Source: Novosphingobium resinovorum (lineage in GTDB: Bacteria > Pseudomonadota > Alphaproteobacteria > Sphingomonadales > Sphingomonadaceae). From it: a stretch of DNA of 64,000 nucleotides. The translations under genes were made by a program, and so were the position numbers. Under the pieces are notes generated by a model, which saw nothing but the letters and a program-made list of their open reading frames with translations, had not been told where the DNA came from and did no database searches. Of the stretch, positions 53,329 through 63,260 are shown one piece after another. How positions within the stretch are numbered: position 1 is the first letter of the stretch; the number at the start of each line of letters is the position of its first letter. The stretch is taken from positions 248,001 through 312,000 of the forward strand of contig NZ_BSFC01000011.1 of NCBI RefSeq assembly GCF_027922145.1, given 5' to 3'.

Positions 53329-54023
53329 GAGCCCCACCCCCGGCGCCCGGCTTCATAGGCCGCGGTGGCCGTCACTACCAGCAGGACCGCCACGACTACC
53401 ATCGTTGCCGATCCCGTGGCCGCCAGCATGTACCCGGCGACCAGCGCCAGCACGATCGCGACCACCCAGCCCCACAATGCGCCCGATGCGTCGGTGCCGC
53501 GCTCATGCGAAACCGCCGGGATCGCCCCCACGGCGACCTCCGGCGGCGCAGCGGCATCTCGTGCCGCCGAAACCGGTGCCCCTGCGCCCACCACCTCACC
53601 GAACCGGCCGAAGAACTTGCCCGCGAGGCTCTTCGCCGTCGCATCGATGATCGGCCCGCCGAGCTGCGCCATGCGCCCGCCGACTTCGGCCTCCACGTCG
53701 TAAGCAATCAGCGTGCCGCCGCCCTCCATGTCGGAGAGCCGAACTTTGGCCCCTCCCCTGGCCGAGCCCGCGATGCCGCCATTGCCCGATCCAGTGATCG
53801 AGTAGCCATTGGGCGCGTCGAGGTCGGACAGCGTCACGTTGCCCTTGAACCGCGCACCTATGGGGCCGATCTTCACTTCAGCCACGGCGAGGAAGCCGCT
53901 TTCGCCGTCCCGTTCAAGGCTCTGGCAGCCCGGAATACACTGGGCCAGCACGGCCGGATCGTTGAGCGCCTCCCACACCTGCCGCCGGGGTGCGGCGATC
54001 CGCTGCTCGCCCGTCATCTGCAT
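53325..54023 (-). CDS. CoxG-like SRPBCC protein with C-terminal membrane anchor
   Basis: A 232-residue CoxG homologue. Residues 1-150 are an SRPBCC fold (RIAAPRRQVWEALNDPAVLAQCIPGCQ, YDVEAEVGGRMAQLGGPIIDATAKSL); residues ~180-228 contain two hydrophobic segments (WGWVVAIVLALVAGYML, VVVAVLLVVTATAAY). CoxG proteins anchor the hydroxylase to the inner membrane, so this enzyme probably works there. ATG 54023 has a GGGAGAG site 8 bases upstream; an ATG at 54017 is possible. First gene of coxGMSL. Confidence 0.88.
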   Translation of the reverse strand: MQMTGEQRIAAPRRQVWEALNDPAVLAQCIPGCQSLERDGESGFLAVAEVKIGPIGARFKGNVTLSDLDAPNGYSITGSGNGGIAGSARGGAKVRLSDMEGGGTLIAYDVEAEVGGRMAQLGGPIIDATAKSLAGKFFGRFGEVVGAGAPVSAARDAAAPPEVAVGAIPAVSHERGTDASGALWGWVVAIVLALVAGYMLAATGSATMVVVAVLLVVTATAAYEAGRRGWGS

Positions 54024-54255
54024 CCCGGTCTCTCCCAGTCTGTCGTTGCAAGTCTCGTCGTTGCCCTGGATTGAACGCCCGGAGCGCATCGGATGCAAGA
54101 GGTTATGAGCGAGTGTGTATCTCATTTCCCACCTGCACGCAGGGTTCCGGCCTTCCGATACCGCCCCGGCGTTACCCTCCCGGCTCGTCGGCCAGCGCAA
54201 GGCTGGTAGCATCTCGTGGCGCACAAGAGATGCGCGGTCGGGGGAGAGACAGCCG

Positions 54256-55155
54256 ATGGCCCAGCTTTTGACGGGGGAATTCGCCGCGCTGGCGCAGGGT
54301 GTTTATCTCGAAGGCCTGGCCGTCGATCACGAGCGCGACGTGATCTGGTACAGCGACGTGGTGGGCGGCGGCATCCACGGCGTGACGCCCGATGGCGGCA
54401 AGGTCGCCGTGCTCGACCCGGATCGCCTGTGGACCGGTGGCATCCTCGTCAACGCGGACGGCGCAGTGCTGTCGAGCGGACAGGGCGGCGTGCGCTGGAA
54501 CGATCCCGCCACAGGCCGTTCGGGCTGGCTGATCGACACGCTCGGCGGAGTTCCGGTCAACGGCATCAACGAGATGTGGCCCGATGGCGAGGGCGGCATG
54601 TTCTTCGGCACGCTCGACATCGAGAGCGTCATCGCCGCAAGGCCGGCGCGCACCACGCAACTCTGGCGGCTGACGCGCGAAGGCCACACGGAATTGCTCG
54701 CGGACGGACTACAGTTCACCAACGGCATCGCGCACAACCCCAAATTGGCGCAATTCTATTGCTCCGAGACTTTCGGGCAGGGATTGGCGTGGGACGTGAC
54801 GCCAGACCTGCGCCTCGCCAACCGCCGCGTCCTGCTCGACCGCAACGACTGCGACGGATTGGCCCTCGACATCGAGGACACCGTCTGGATTCCCGGCGTC
54901 TATTCACCCGGCATCATCCGGCGCATATCTCCCTCGGGCGAGGAACGCGAGCCGGTACCCACCCCGCCCGGCGCGACGACGCAAGTGCGTTTCGGCGGCG
55001 CGGACGGCCGCGACGTCTACATCACCCTTGTCCCTGCCGACGCCGGCGAGTGCCTGAGGACCGGGCGACCGCTCTCAGGCACGTCCACCCTGCAGCGCGG
55101 GCGCTCTGCGGTGCCTGGCGTCAAAGTGGGAACGACGCGCTTCGACCTCATCTGA
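54256..55155 (+). CDS. SMP-30/gluconolactonase-like lactonase
   Basis: A 299-residue beta-propeller protein of the SMP-30/regucalcin family, with repeats starting EGLAVDHERDVIWYSDVVGGGI, GGVPVNGINEMWPDGEGGMFFG and FTNGIAHN. Likely metal ligands: Glu in YLEGL, Asn in VNGIN and NGIAHN, Asp in CDGLALD. Such enzymes hydrolyse lactones formed in catabolic pathways. GGGGAGAG 7 bases upstream supports ATG 54256. Divergent from coxG by 232 bases; first gene of a plus-strand set. Confidence 0.87.
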   Translation: MAQLLTGEFAALAQGVYLEGLAVDHERDVIWYSDVVGGGIHGVTPDGGKVAVLDPDRLWTGGILVNADGAVLSSGQGGVRWNDPATGRSGWLIDTLGGVPVNGINEMWPDGEGGMFFGTLDIESVIAARPARTTQLWRLTREGHTELLADGLQFTNGIAHNPKLAQFYCSETFGQGLAWDVTPDLRLANRRVLLDRNDCDGLALDIEDTVWIPGVYSPGIIRRISPSGEEREPVPTPPGATTQVRFGGADGRDVYITLVPADAGECLRTGRPLSGTSTLQRGRSAVPGVKVGTTRFDLI

Positions 55156-55228
55156 CGCGGGGGCGATGACCTCGCCGCGGACTTGATCCGGGCGCGGCGG
55201 GTGTCTTTAGGTACGTGCGGTCGGGTGA

Positions 55229-55304
55229 GGGCTTCGAGACGCTCTGGCCGGGCGGATTTGATGGAGCACTTCCGATCCCGCTCAGGTTGAGCTTGCCGAA
55301 CCCG
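55229..55304. repeat. Dispersed repeat family A, decayed copy
   Basis: Arms gggcttcgagacgctctggc and ctcaggttgagcttgccgaa resemble the family A unit with several changes. Lies between the SMP-30 and SDR genes. Confidence 0.6.
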
Positions 55305-55330
55305 CGCGCCGGGACACGAAGGGAGAGAGC

Positions 55331-56140
55331 ATGACCACCGGAACCGTCGTCATTACCGGAGCCGCAGGCGGCATGGGCCGTCCCGCTGCGCAGCGCTTCG
55401 CCGCGCAGGGCCGCCCGCTCCTGCTGTGCGACCTCGACCCCGTGAGGCTGGAGGCGCTGGCCGAGGAACTGCGCCCCGCAGCCGGAAAAGTGGACATCCT
55501 CGCCGCCGACATCGCGGCCGAGGACTTTCCCGCGCGGATCGTCGCCACGCTGGAGGACGCTCCGATCTCGGCACTGCTCCACACCGCCGGGCTCTCGCCG
55601 ACGATGAGTGACGGGTCACGCATCTTCTCGGTGAACTACGACGCCACCGAAAGGCTGGTGGCAGGCCTGCTGCCCCACTTCGCCGAAGGGGGATGCGCGG
55701 TCCTGATCTCCTCGGTCTCGGCATACATGCTGGGCGATCCAGCACTGCTTGCCGCGATCCGGGAATTCGTCACCACCGGCAAACGCGACGGCATCGCCGG
55801 CTACATGGATCATCCGGGCATGGCCTATGCGATTTCCAAACGCGCGGTGATCGGCATAGTCGAACGCGACGCCCCGGCCTTCGGTGCAAGGGGCCTGCGC
55901 ATCGCCTCGATCGCACCCGGCTTCATCGCGACCCCCATGGGCAATGCGGAGGCAGAGGCCAACGAGCAGCTGCGCAAGATGATCGACATCGTGCCGCAGG
56001 GGCGAATGGGCCAGGGCGACGAGATCGCCTCGGTCGCGGAATTCCTGTGCTCTCCGGCGGCCTCCTACGTCAGCGGCGTCGATATTCGTGTCGATGGCGG
56101 GATCATCGGCCTGCTCAACACGAAGGGCAGCGGCCAATGA
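55331..56140 (+). CDS. SDR-family oxidoreductase
   Basis: A 269-residue classical SDR: GAAGGMGRPAA near residue 10, HTAGLSP near residue 85, Ser in ISSVSAYML and Tyr-x3-Lys in AYAISKRAV, and SGVDIRVDGGIIG near the end. All catalytic residues are present. Its stop overlaps the NTF2-like gene start by 4 bases (ATGA). Probable partner of the SMP-30 and Cox enzymes in one pathway. Confidence 0.91.
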   Translation: MTTGTVVITGAAGGMGRPAAQRFAAQGRPLLLCDLDPVRLEALAEELRPAAGKVDILAADIAAEDFPARIVATLEDAPISALLHTAGLSPTMSDGSRIFSVNYDATERLVAGLLPHFAEGGCAVLISSVSAYMLGDPALLAAIREFVTTGKRDGIAGYMDHPGMAYAISKRAVIGIVERDAPAFGARGLRIASIAPGFIATPMGNAEAEANEQLRKMIDIVPQGRMGQGDEIASVAEFLCSPAASYVSGVDIRVDGGIIGLLNTKGSGQ

Positions 56141-56691
56141 GTGAAATCGCGAGCGACCTTGCCGCGACCATCACGTATCTGAAGGACCGGCAGGACATCC
56201 TCGACTGCATCATCCGGGAATGCCGGGCCCGCGACCGGCAGGATGTCGAGCAGATCGCCTCCTGCTGGTGGGAGGACGGTGTCGATGAGCATGGGGCGGT
56301 GGTAACTTTCGCCCCTGATTACCCGGAACGGGCCAACGCAGGCCATCGCTGGGGCTTCCAGGCGACCAGTCACAACATCACCAACCACATATGCGACATC
56401 GACGGCGATACCGCCAATTGCGAGAGCTACGTAGTCGGAGGGCTGTTCTGGAAGGATTCGCAGAAGACCTCGATCGCTTTCGGGCGCTATCTCGACAGGC
56501 TGGAGAAACGCGGCGGTGAATGGCGCATCATGGTGCGCCGCTGTACCATCGAGATGACTGCCGATGCCGACCCAAGCTGGGTATTCTCGGACGCGGTGAA
56601 GGGCTTCCTGAAGCACCAGTGGAGCCGGGAAGATCCCTCCTACGAGCGGCCGATCACGTGGAAGCCGAAGGAACAAGGCGTGCGGTGGTAG
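56137..56691 (+). CDS. NTF2/SnoaL-like protein
   Basis: A 184-residue cone-shaped NTF2-fold protein (SnoaL_4 type). It begins MSEIASDLAATITYLKDRQDI and has CIIRECRARDRQDVEQIASCWWEDGVDEHG-type helix and strand segments, with ATSHNITNHI and EWRIMVRRCTIE. Family members are isomerases, dehydratases or aromatic hydroxylase small subunits. Coupled to the SDR gene and likely acting on the same intermediate. Confidence 0.85.
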   Translation: MSEIASDLAATITYLKDRQDILDCIIRECRARDRQDVEQIASCWWEDGVDEHGAVVTFAPDYPERANAGHRWGFQATSHNITNHICDIDGDTANCESYVVGGLFWKDSQKTSIAFGRYLDRLEKRGGEWRIMVRRCTIEMTADADPSWVFSDAVKGFLKHQWSREDPSYERPITWKPKEQGVRW

Positions 56692-56727
56692 CACCAGGCC
56701 GGCAGCGGTGCGGCCGGCCACGCGCCC

Positions 56728-57081
56728 TCACCCGAAATCCGTCTCCCGCTCCGTTACGGTCGCAATGCGGAAGGATGTCCGGTCGAACAGGTTGTTCTCG
56801 TCCTCGATGATGTCATCCGGCATCGAACTGGTAGTGATGTAGGCCAGCGTTGCGCGGTAGACCTTTTCGTCCGCGAACCACAGCTCCGTGATGACGTCGG
56901 GGCCATCGATGTACGTTCCGGTCTCCGGATGTGGCTGAGGATCGACGTAGCGGCGGATATATCGCGTCACTCCGCGAGAATACTTCGCGGCCAGCGGCGC
57001 ATGGTGCGTCTCGTAATAGTCGCGGAAAGCCTCGACCGAAATGTCAGGACGCCGCCTCATGAACAGCAGGATCTTGTGCAT
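56728..57081 (-). CDS. EthD-domain protein
   Basis: A 117-residue ferredoxin-like fold protein of the EthD group: MHKILLFMRRRPDISVEAFRDYYETHHAPLA in parts, with the His-rich ETHHAPL motif. EthD proteins are small dimers of uncertain function that often lie in ether or aromatic degradation clusters. The ATG at 57081 lacks a clear ribosome site; longer frames upstream are less like the family. Convergent with the SDR-NTF2 set. Confidence 0.8.
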   Translation of the reverse strand: MHKILLFMRRRPDISVEAFRDYYETHHAPLAAKYSRGVTRYIRRYVDPQPHPETGTYIDGPDVITELWFADEKVYRATLAYITTSSMPDDIIEDENNLFDRTSFRIATVTERETDFG

Positions 57082-57154
57082 CCGGCAGCGATAGCATGGC
57101 CATGCCCCGCCCATGGAGAGCAAGCGCGCCGCCGGGGCGATCACTCCGCCACGC

Positions 57155-57865
57155 TCACTCCCCGTCGAGGTACTTCACTTCGAGAAAACGCCCGCGCGTC
57201 GCCAGTGCATCGACGTCGCCCTGCGACAAATCCTCGCTCATCGCTTCGATCTGGTCGGCGATGACGCAAAGGCCGTCGACCAGCTGCTCGGAGGGAGACG
57301 TGCCGCCCGCGCCCGCACGGCCACGCAACTGCGCCGGAATGCGGGTGTAGCTGTTCACCATCTCGGGCAGATGCTCCGTCAACAGCTTGCGGACCTCACG
57401 CGCGGCGGGGCCGCGCTCGTCGAGAACCGCCAGTTGCGGCGCAAGCTGTTCGAGGCGCACCCCGATCATGTCCACCGCATCGACGGCAGCGTTGGGCAGG
57501 GCCTTTCGCTTGCCTTCCAGCCACAGTTCGGTCGATCCGGCGAGTTCGGGAAGGCTGGCGGCGTTCAGATCCTCGATGTGCGTGCGCGGGGTCGCAGGAA
57601 AGATCGAGAGCACCGTGAAGACCGCCAGCCCCAACAGGAAAGTGAGCAGGCTGGCGGTGAACGAAACCCCGCCCAACACCAGCGCTGCGACCAGACCCGC
57701 AATGTAGATGCCCGCCATCGCCAGGAATGCCCGGCGCAACCGGCGCATGCGAAAGCGCCACTGCTCCTTGCGCGCGTTGTAGATGCGTGCGGCCCGCTGT
57801 CGCCGGGCTGCCCGCACGATGTCCTGCGATACGCGCTGTGCGCTCTTGGCTGGAACCTGGGCCAT
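57155..57865 (-). CDS. XpaC-like membrane protein paired with TelA
   Basis: A 236-residue protein: a basic N-terminus, two hydrophobic helices (residues ~48-90) and a helical C-terminal half with SYTRIPAQLRG, SPSEQLVDGLCVIADQIEAMSEDL and LATRGRFLEVKYLDGE. This layout fits XpaC/5-bromo-4-chloroindolyl-phosphate-hydrolysis family proteins, which are encoded next to TelA. Starts 6 bases after the telA stop. Role unknown; membrane-associated stress or tellurite resistance is suggested for the pair. Confidence 0.68.
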   Translation of the reverse strand: MAQVPAKSAQRVSQDIVRAARRQRAARIYNARKEQWRFRMRRLRRAFLAMAGIYIAGLVAALVLGGVSFTASLLTFLLGLAVFTVLSIFPATPRTHIEDLNAASLPELAGSTELWLEGKRKALPNAAVDAVDMIGVRLEQLAPQLAVLDERGPAAREVRKLLTEHLPEMVNSYTRIPAQLRGRAGAGGTSPSEQLVDGLCVIADQIEAMSEDLSQGDVDALATRGRFLEVKYLDGE

Positions 57866-57871
57866 CGTCGC

Positions 57872-59080
<1,209 letters not shown>

Positions 59081-59117
59081 GCAGTAATCCTCGTGAAAAA
59101 CCCGGTTGTCCGCGAAC

Positions 59118-59990
59118 CTATGTTCGCTCCGCCCCGTCTGCAAGGATAACCGGCCCCTCGCCTTCGACGAACCGCTGACCGGGATCGACCATGAGCATGG
59201 AATCCCCGCGCGCCACCACCGCCAGCCTGAGCCCCGCCGCCAGTGCGCGGCGCACCGCGAGGTCGCTTGGCGCCGAGATCGTCACCAGTAGCGGGCACCC
59301 GGCGCGCACGGTCTTCTCGACCAGTTCGTAGGAACAGCGCGAGGTCATGACGATGAACCCCAGCGACAGATCGACGCCCTGTCCGCCATTGGCCCGCGCC
59401 AGCGCGCCGACCAGCTTGTCGAGCGCGTTATGCCGCCCGACGTCCTCGCGCAGGGCGACGAGCCGCCCTTCCTCGTCGCAGAACGCGGCGGCGTGGGTGG
59501 CACGGGTGTGGCGGCCGAGTTCCTGCCCTGCCGCCAGCGCGTCGAGCGCCCGGCGGATCGCCTGCGGACTCGCCTGCGATGCCCGAGGCACCGATGGCAG
59601 CGGGCGCAACGCCGCTTCCACGCCCTCGATCCCGCAGATTCCGCAGGAACTGTCGCCCACCCGCCGCCGGGCGCGCTCCAGGATCGGGCCAAGGCGCTCG
59701 ACCGGCAGGTTGACACGCGCGACGTAGCCCGTGCCCCACTGCGCGTCCTCGGTTCGATGGACCGCAACTTCGCCGACTTCGTGCGCCTCTGCCAGCCCCT
59801 CGGCCATCAGGAAGCCGGTGACGAAGTCCTCCAGCGCCAGCGGAGTCGCCATCATCACGGCATAAGCCACGCCATTGGTCTCGATCGCGACGGGCGCCTC
59901 GATGGGGACGGAAAGCTCGAAAGGCTCGCCCGGCTCGTCGCCATAGGCATTGCGATGGGCAGCGACGGGAATGGAGCCGGGGGTGGTCAA
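59118..59990 (-). CDS. fdhD: FdhD sulfurtransferase for formate dehydrogenase
   Basis: A 290-residue protein that transfers sulfur from IscS to the molybdenum cofactor of formate dehydrogenase. The two sulfur-carrying Cys are Cys116 and Cys119 in SSCGICG; other motifs are GRHTRATHAAAFCDEEG and LREDVGRHNALDKLVG. TTG 59990 is preferred because GAGGAACTGCGA precedes it and the longer frame enters a dispersed repeat. No formate dehydrogenase gene is in the window. Confidence 0.92.
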   Translation of the reverse strand: MTTPGSIPVAAHRNAYGDEPGEPFELSVPIEAPVAIETNGVAYAVMMATPLALEDFVTGFLMAEGLAEAHEVGEVAVHRTEDAQWGTGYVARVNLPVERLGPILERARRRVGDSSCGICGIEGVEAALRPLPSVPRASQASPQAIRRALDALAAGQELGRHTRATHAAAFCDEEGRLVALREDVGRHNALDKLVGALARANGGQGVDLSLGFIVMTSRCSYELVEKTVRAGCPLLVTISAPSDLAVRRALAAGLRLAVVARGDSMLMVDPGQRFVEGEGPVILADGAERT

Positions 59991-60001
59991 TCGCAGTTCC
60001 T

Positions 60002-60108
60002 CGTCATCCCGGCGTAGAGCGGCATTTATGCGCGGCTTTGCGCCAGAGCGCCGTCGATGGCCCCCATCTAAAGACCGCCCACGGTCCAGGATCAAGTCCG
60101 GGATGACG
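60002..60108. repeat. Dispersed repeat family E
   Basis: Inverted ends cgtcatcccgg and ccgggatgacg, with the segment gaccgcccacggtccaggat inside. It contributes the spurious N-terminal extension of fdhD. Shorter relatives occur at 6725-6745 and near 6893. Confidence 0.7.
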
Positions 60109-60282
60109 AAAACCGCTCCTTTCCGCTTAGGGAAAGCGTATGAATACGATTGCAGGGCGGGAGTGGCATCAACGCCGATAACGCCCGGTTTTCGTATCCA
60201 ATCTGCGCTGTCATATCGCCACCCCGCTACGCCCCGGCGATGCCCGCGCCGCGCAGTTGCCCACAGGCCCGGGCGAATTGGC

Positions 60283-60310
60283 TTGCGACCATCACGCGGA
60301 TTCCTCTAAT
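60283..60310 (+). promoter_or_regulatory. Possible sigma-70 promoter of the acc operon
   Basis: TTGCGA and TCTAAT separated by 16 bases, about 130 bases before accD. It is the best -35/-10 match in the intergenic region; it is not verified. Confidence 0.4.
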
Positions 60311-60439
60311 GGGCGCGCCTCGTACGGCTCCGGCGCGTTTCCCGGGTCGCCGCCGTACGCGCACGAGACGCGCCGAAACACAGGGGGGAAGAAGGCCAGT
60401 CTCGAAGGCCCTTTTTCCGCAGGATTGGTACGAAATCGA

Positions 60440-61288
60440 ATGAGTTGGCTCGACAAAGTCCGAAATTCCATATCGAGCCTCGCCAAGCGCGATACGCCCG
60501 ACGAACTCTGGATGAAGTGCGCCAGCTGCGGCGAGATGCTCTTCATCAAGGAATTCGAGGCCAATCTTTCGGTCTGCCCGAAGTGCGAGCACCATGGCCG
60601 CATCGGCGCCAAGGCCCGCTTCGACCTGCTGCTCGACACCGGCTACACCGTCCTGCCGACCCCCAAGGTTCCCGAGAACCCTCTGAATTTCCGCGATACC
60701 AAGAAGTATCCCGACCGCCTCAAGGCCGCCCGCGCCGCCAACCCCTACCCCGATGCGCTGACCAACGCCTTCGGCGCCATGAACGGCGCCAGGGCCGTGC
60801 TGGGTGTGCAGGACTTTAAGTTCATGGGCGGCTCGATGGGCATGGCCGTGGGCGAAGCCTTCGTCGCCGGTGCCGAGAAGGCAATCGCCGAGAACTGCGC
60901 CTACGTCATCGTCACCGCAGCGGGCGGCGCGCGCATGCAGGAGGGCATCCTGTCCCTCATGCAGATGCCCAAGACCACCGTGGCCACCCGCCGCCTTGCC
61001 GCAGCGGGCCTGCCCTATATCGTCGTCCTGACCGATCCCACCACCGGCGGCGTCACCGCCAGCTACGCCATGCTCGGCGATGTGCAGATCGCGGAACCCG
61101 GCGCGCTCATCGGCTTTGCCGGCCAGCGCGTGATCCAGGACACGATCCGAGAAAAACTCCCCGACGGCTTCCAGCGCGCCGAGTACCTCCATGCCCACGG
61201 CATGGTCGACATGGTGGTCCACCGCAAGGACCTGAAAGACACACTGGCAACGCTGCTCGGTTATCTTGCACGAAAGGAAGTCGCGTGA
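60440..61288 (+). CDS. accD: Acetyl-CoA carboxylase carboxyltransferase beta subunit
   Basis: A 282-residue subunit that, with AccA, transfers CO2 from biotin to acetyl-CoA. The N-terminal zinc ribbon is CASC...CPKC (residues ~28-50); the transferase core has [19 protein letters not shown] and [18 protein letters not shown]. Begins [11 protein letters not shown] as in the family; the ribosome site is weak. Its stop overlaps the GTG of accB. Confidence 0.95.
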   Translation: MSWLDKVRNSISSLAKRDTPDELWMKCASCGEMLFIKEFEANLSVCPKCEHHGRIGAKARFDLLLDTGYTVLPTPKVPENPLNFRDTKKYPDRLKAARAANPYPDALTNAFGAMNGARAVLGVQDFKFMGGSMGMAVGEAFVAGAEKAIAENCAYVIVTAAGGARMQEGILSLMQMPKTTVATRRLAAAGLPYIVVLTDPTTGGVTASYAMLGDVQIAEPGALIGFAGQRVIQDTIREKLPDGFQRAEYLHAHGMVDMVVHRKDLKDTLATLLGYLARKEVA

Positions 61289-61746
61289 ATATCGATAGCG
61301 CCCTGGTACGCGAGCTCGCAGAGCTGCTGGCCGACACCGGCCTGACCGAGATCGAGGTCGAGGACGGCGATCGCAAGATCCGCGTCTCGCGCCAGATGGT
61401 CCAGCAGATGGCCGCCAGCCTGCCGCCGATGGGCTATGCGCCCGCGCCCGTCGCTGCTGCTGCTCCGGTTGCCGCCGCCGCAGAGGCCGCGCCCGTCGCT
61501 GCCGCCGCGCCGGTCGATGCCGTGAAGTCGCCGATGGTCGGCACCGTCTACCTCGCCGCAGAGCCGGGCGCGCCCGACTTCATCTCGGTCGGCAAGACCG
61601 TGAAGCAGGGCGACGTGCTCCTCATCGTCGAGGCCATGAAGGTCATGAACCAGATCGTCGCGCCCAAGGCGGGCACCGTCACCGCGATCCTCGTCGACAA
61701 CCAGCAGCCGGTCGAATACGACCAGCCGCTCGTCGTGATCGGCTGA
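61285..61746 (+). CDS. accB: Biotin carboxyl carrier protein
   Basis: A 153-residue carrier of biotin. Lys119 in VEAMKVMN is biotinylated; a long Ala/Pro linker (residues ~51-78) separates the N-terminal helix from the biotinyl domain. GTG start overlaps the accD stop (GTGA), so the two are coupled. Size and motif are typical. Confidence 0.96.
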   Translation: MNIDSALVRELAELLADTGLTEIEVEDGDRKIRVSRQMVQQMAASLPPMGYAPAPVAAAAPVAAAAEAAPVAAAAPVDAVKSPMVGTVYLAAEPGAPDFISVGKTVKQGDVLLIVEAMKVMNQIVAPKAGTVTAILVDNQQPVEYDQPLVVIG

Positions 61747-61759
61747 GAGCGGGACTGAC

Positions 61760-63112
61760 ATGGCCATCAAGCGCCTCCTGATTGCCAACCGCGGCGAAAT
61801 CGCGCTGCGCATCCATCGTGCCGCGCACGAGATGGGCATCGAGACCGTCGCGGTGCACTCCACCGCCGACGCCGACGCGATGCACGTGCGCCTGGCAGAC
61901 CACGCGGTCTGCATCGGTCCGCCCGCCGCGAAGGACAGCTACCTCAACGTTGCCGCCATCATCTCGGCCGCCGAGATCACGCAGGCCGACGCGGTGCATC
62001 CCGGCTACGGCTTCCTCTCCGAGAACGCCCGCTTCGCCGAGATCGTCGAGGCGCACGGCCTGAAGTGGGTCGGCCCCAAGCCCGAGCACATCCGCACGAT
62101 GGGCGACAAGGTCGAAGCCAAGCGCACCGCCGGTGCCCTCGGCCTTCCGCTGGTCCCGGGTTCGGACGGGGCGATCGAGGACTTCGACGAGGCGCGCGCA
62201 CTGGCCGAGACGATCGGCTACCCGGTCATCATCAAGGCCGCTTCGGGCGGCGGTGGTCGCGGCATGAAGGTCGTGAACAGCCCTGAGGAACTGGAAAGCC
62301 AGATGGGCCAGGCCCGTTCGGAGGCCAAGGCGGCCTTCGGCGACGCCACGGTCTACATGGAAAAGTACCTCGGCAACCCGCGCCATATCGAATTCCAGGT
62401 ATTCGGCGACGGCAACGGCGAAGCGGTGCACCTCGGCGAGCGCGACTGCTCCTTGCAGCGCCGCCACCAGAAGGTGCTGGAAGAGGCCCCCTCGCCCGTC
62501 ATCACGCCGGAAGAGCGCGACCGCATGGGCGGCATCGTCTCGAAGGCGATGGCCGACATGGCCTATCGCGGCGCGGGCACGATCGAGTTCCTCTGGGAAA
62601 ACGGCGAGTTCTACTTCATCGAGATGAACACCCGCCTGCAGGTGGAGCATCCGGTGACCGAGGCCATCACCGGCGTCGATCTGGTGCGCGAACAGATCCG
62701 CATCGCCGACGGCCAGCCGCTTTCGTTCAAGCAGGACGAGATCGAGTTCAAGGGCCACGCCATCGAATGCCGCATCAACGCGGAAGACCCGTGGAACTTC
62801 ACCCCCTCGCCGGGTCAGGTCACGGGCTACCACGCGGCCGGCGGCATGAACGTGCGCGTCGATAGCGGCCTCTACGCCGGGTATCGCATCCCGCCGTACT
62901 ACGATTCGATGATCGGCAAGCTGATCGTCTCGGGCCGCAGCCGCAACGGCGCGATCATGCGCCTCAAGCGCGCGCTGGGCGAGATGGTGATCGACGGCGT
63001 GAAGACCTCGATTCCCTTGCATCAGGCATTGCTGGAAGACCCCGAGTTCAACTCGGGCGACTACACGATCAAGTGGCTGGAAGACTGGCTGGCGAAGCGC
63101 GCCGCCGACTGA
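61760..63112 (+). CDS. accC: Acetyl-CoA carboxylase biotin carboxylase
   Basis: A 450-residue ATP-grasp enzyme that carboxylates biotin. It begins [18 protein letters not shown]; the ATP-binding segment is [14 protein letters not shown], and the active site includes [13 protein letters not shown]. Starts 13 bases after the accB stop. Followed by repeat B, then accA. Confidence 0.97.
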   Translation: MAIKRLLIANRGEIALRIHRAAHEMGIETVAVHSTADADAMHVRLADHAVCIGPPAAKDSYLNVAAIISAAEITQADAVHPGYGFLSENARFAEIVEAHGLKWVGPKPEHIRTMGDKVEAKRTAGALGLPLVPGSDGAIEDFDEARALAETIGYPVIIKAASGGGGRGMKVVNSPEELESQMGQARSEAKAAFGDATVYMEKYLGNPRHIEFQVFGDGNGEAVHLGERDCSLQRRHQKVLEEAPSPVITPEERDRMGGIVSKAMADMAYRGAGTIEFLWENGEFYFIEMNTRLQVEHPVTEAITGVDLVREQIRIADGQPLSFKQDEIEFKGHAIECRINAEDPWNFTPSPGQVTGYHAAGGMNVRVDSGLYAGYRIPPYYDSMIGKLIVSGRSRNGAIMRLKRALGEMVIDGVKTSIPLHQALLEDPEFNSGDYTIKWLEDWLAKRAAD

Positions 63113-63122
63113 ACCCTTCGCT

Positions 63123-63206
63123 CGTCATTGCGAGCGAAGCGAAGCAATCCAGGGCGGCTTGGGCGGCTCTGGATTGCCGCGGGGCTATCGCTCCTCGCAA
63201 TGACGA
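63123..63206. repeat. Dispersed repeat family B
   Basis: Second copy of the element at 28062-28145: ends cgtcattgcgagcgaagcga and cgcaatgacga with inner arms gaagcaatccag and ctggattgccgc. Between accC and accA. Confidence 0.9.
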
Positions 63207-63260
63207 ATGTAGGGTAATGGCCGGCTTCAAGACCAAGCCGAGCGTATTTGAGAGACTGAC

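Larger units (their letters stand above)
59991..60439. other. Intergenic region between fdhD and accD
   Basis: 449 bases without a supported gene. The left part (60002-60108) is a dispersed repeat. A plausible sigma-70 promoter for accD is TTGCGA (60283-60288), 16 bases, TCTAAT (60305-60310), giving a leader of about 120 bases. Frames through the region are open by chance and have no homologous feature. Confidence 0.55.

Noticed and set aside
49278..54023. True aerobic CO dehydrogenase
   Set aside because: Subunit order and CoxG fit, but the large-subunit loop is AYRGPW, without the Cys-containing AYXCSFR motif of CO-oxidising enzymes.
60116..60439. Extended accD N-terminus or separate gene upstream of accD
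   Set aside because: The frame is open but the family start [11 protein letters not shown] is at 60440, and the upstream translation has no recognisable domain.
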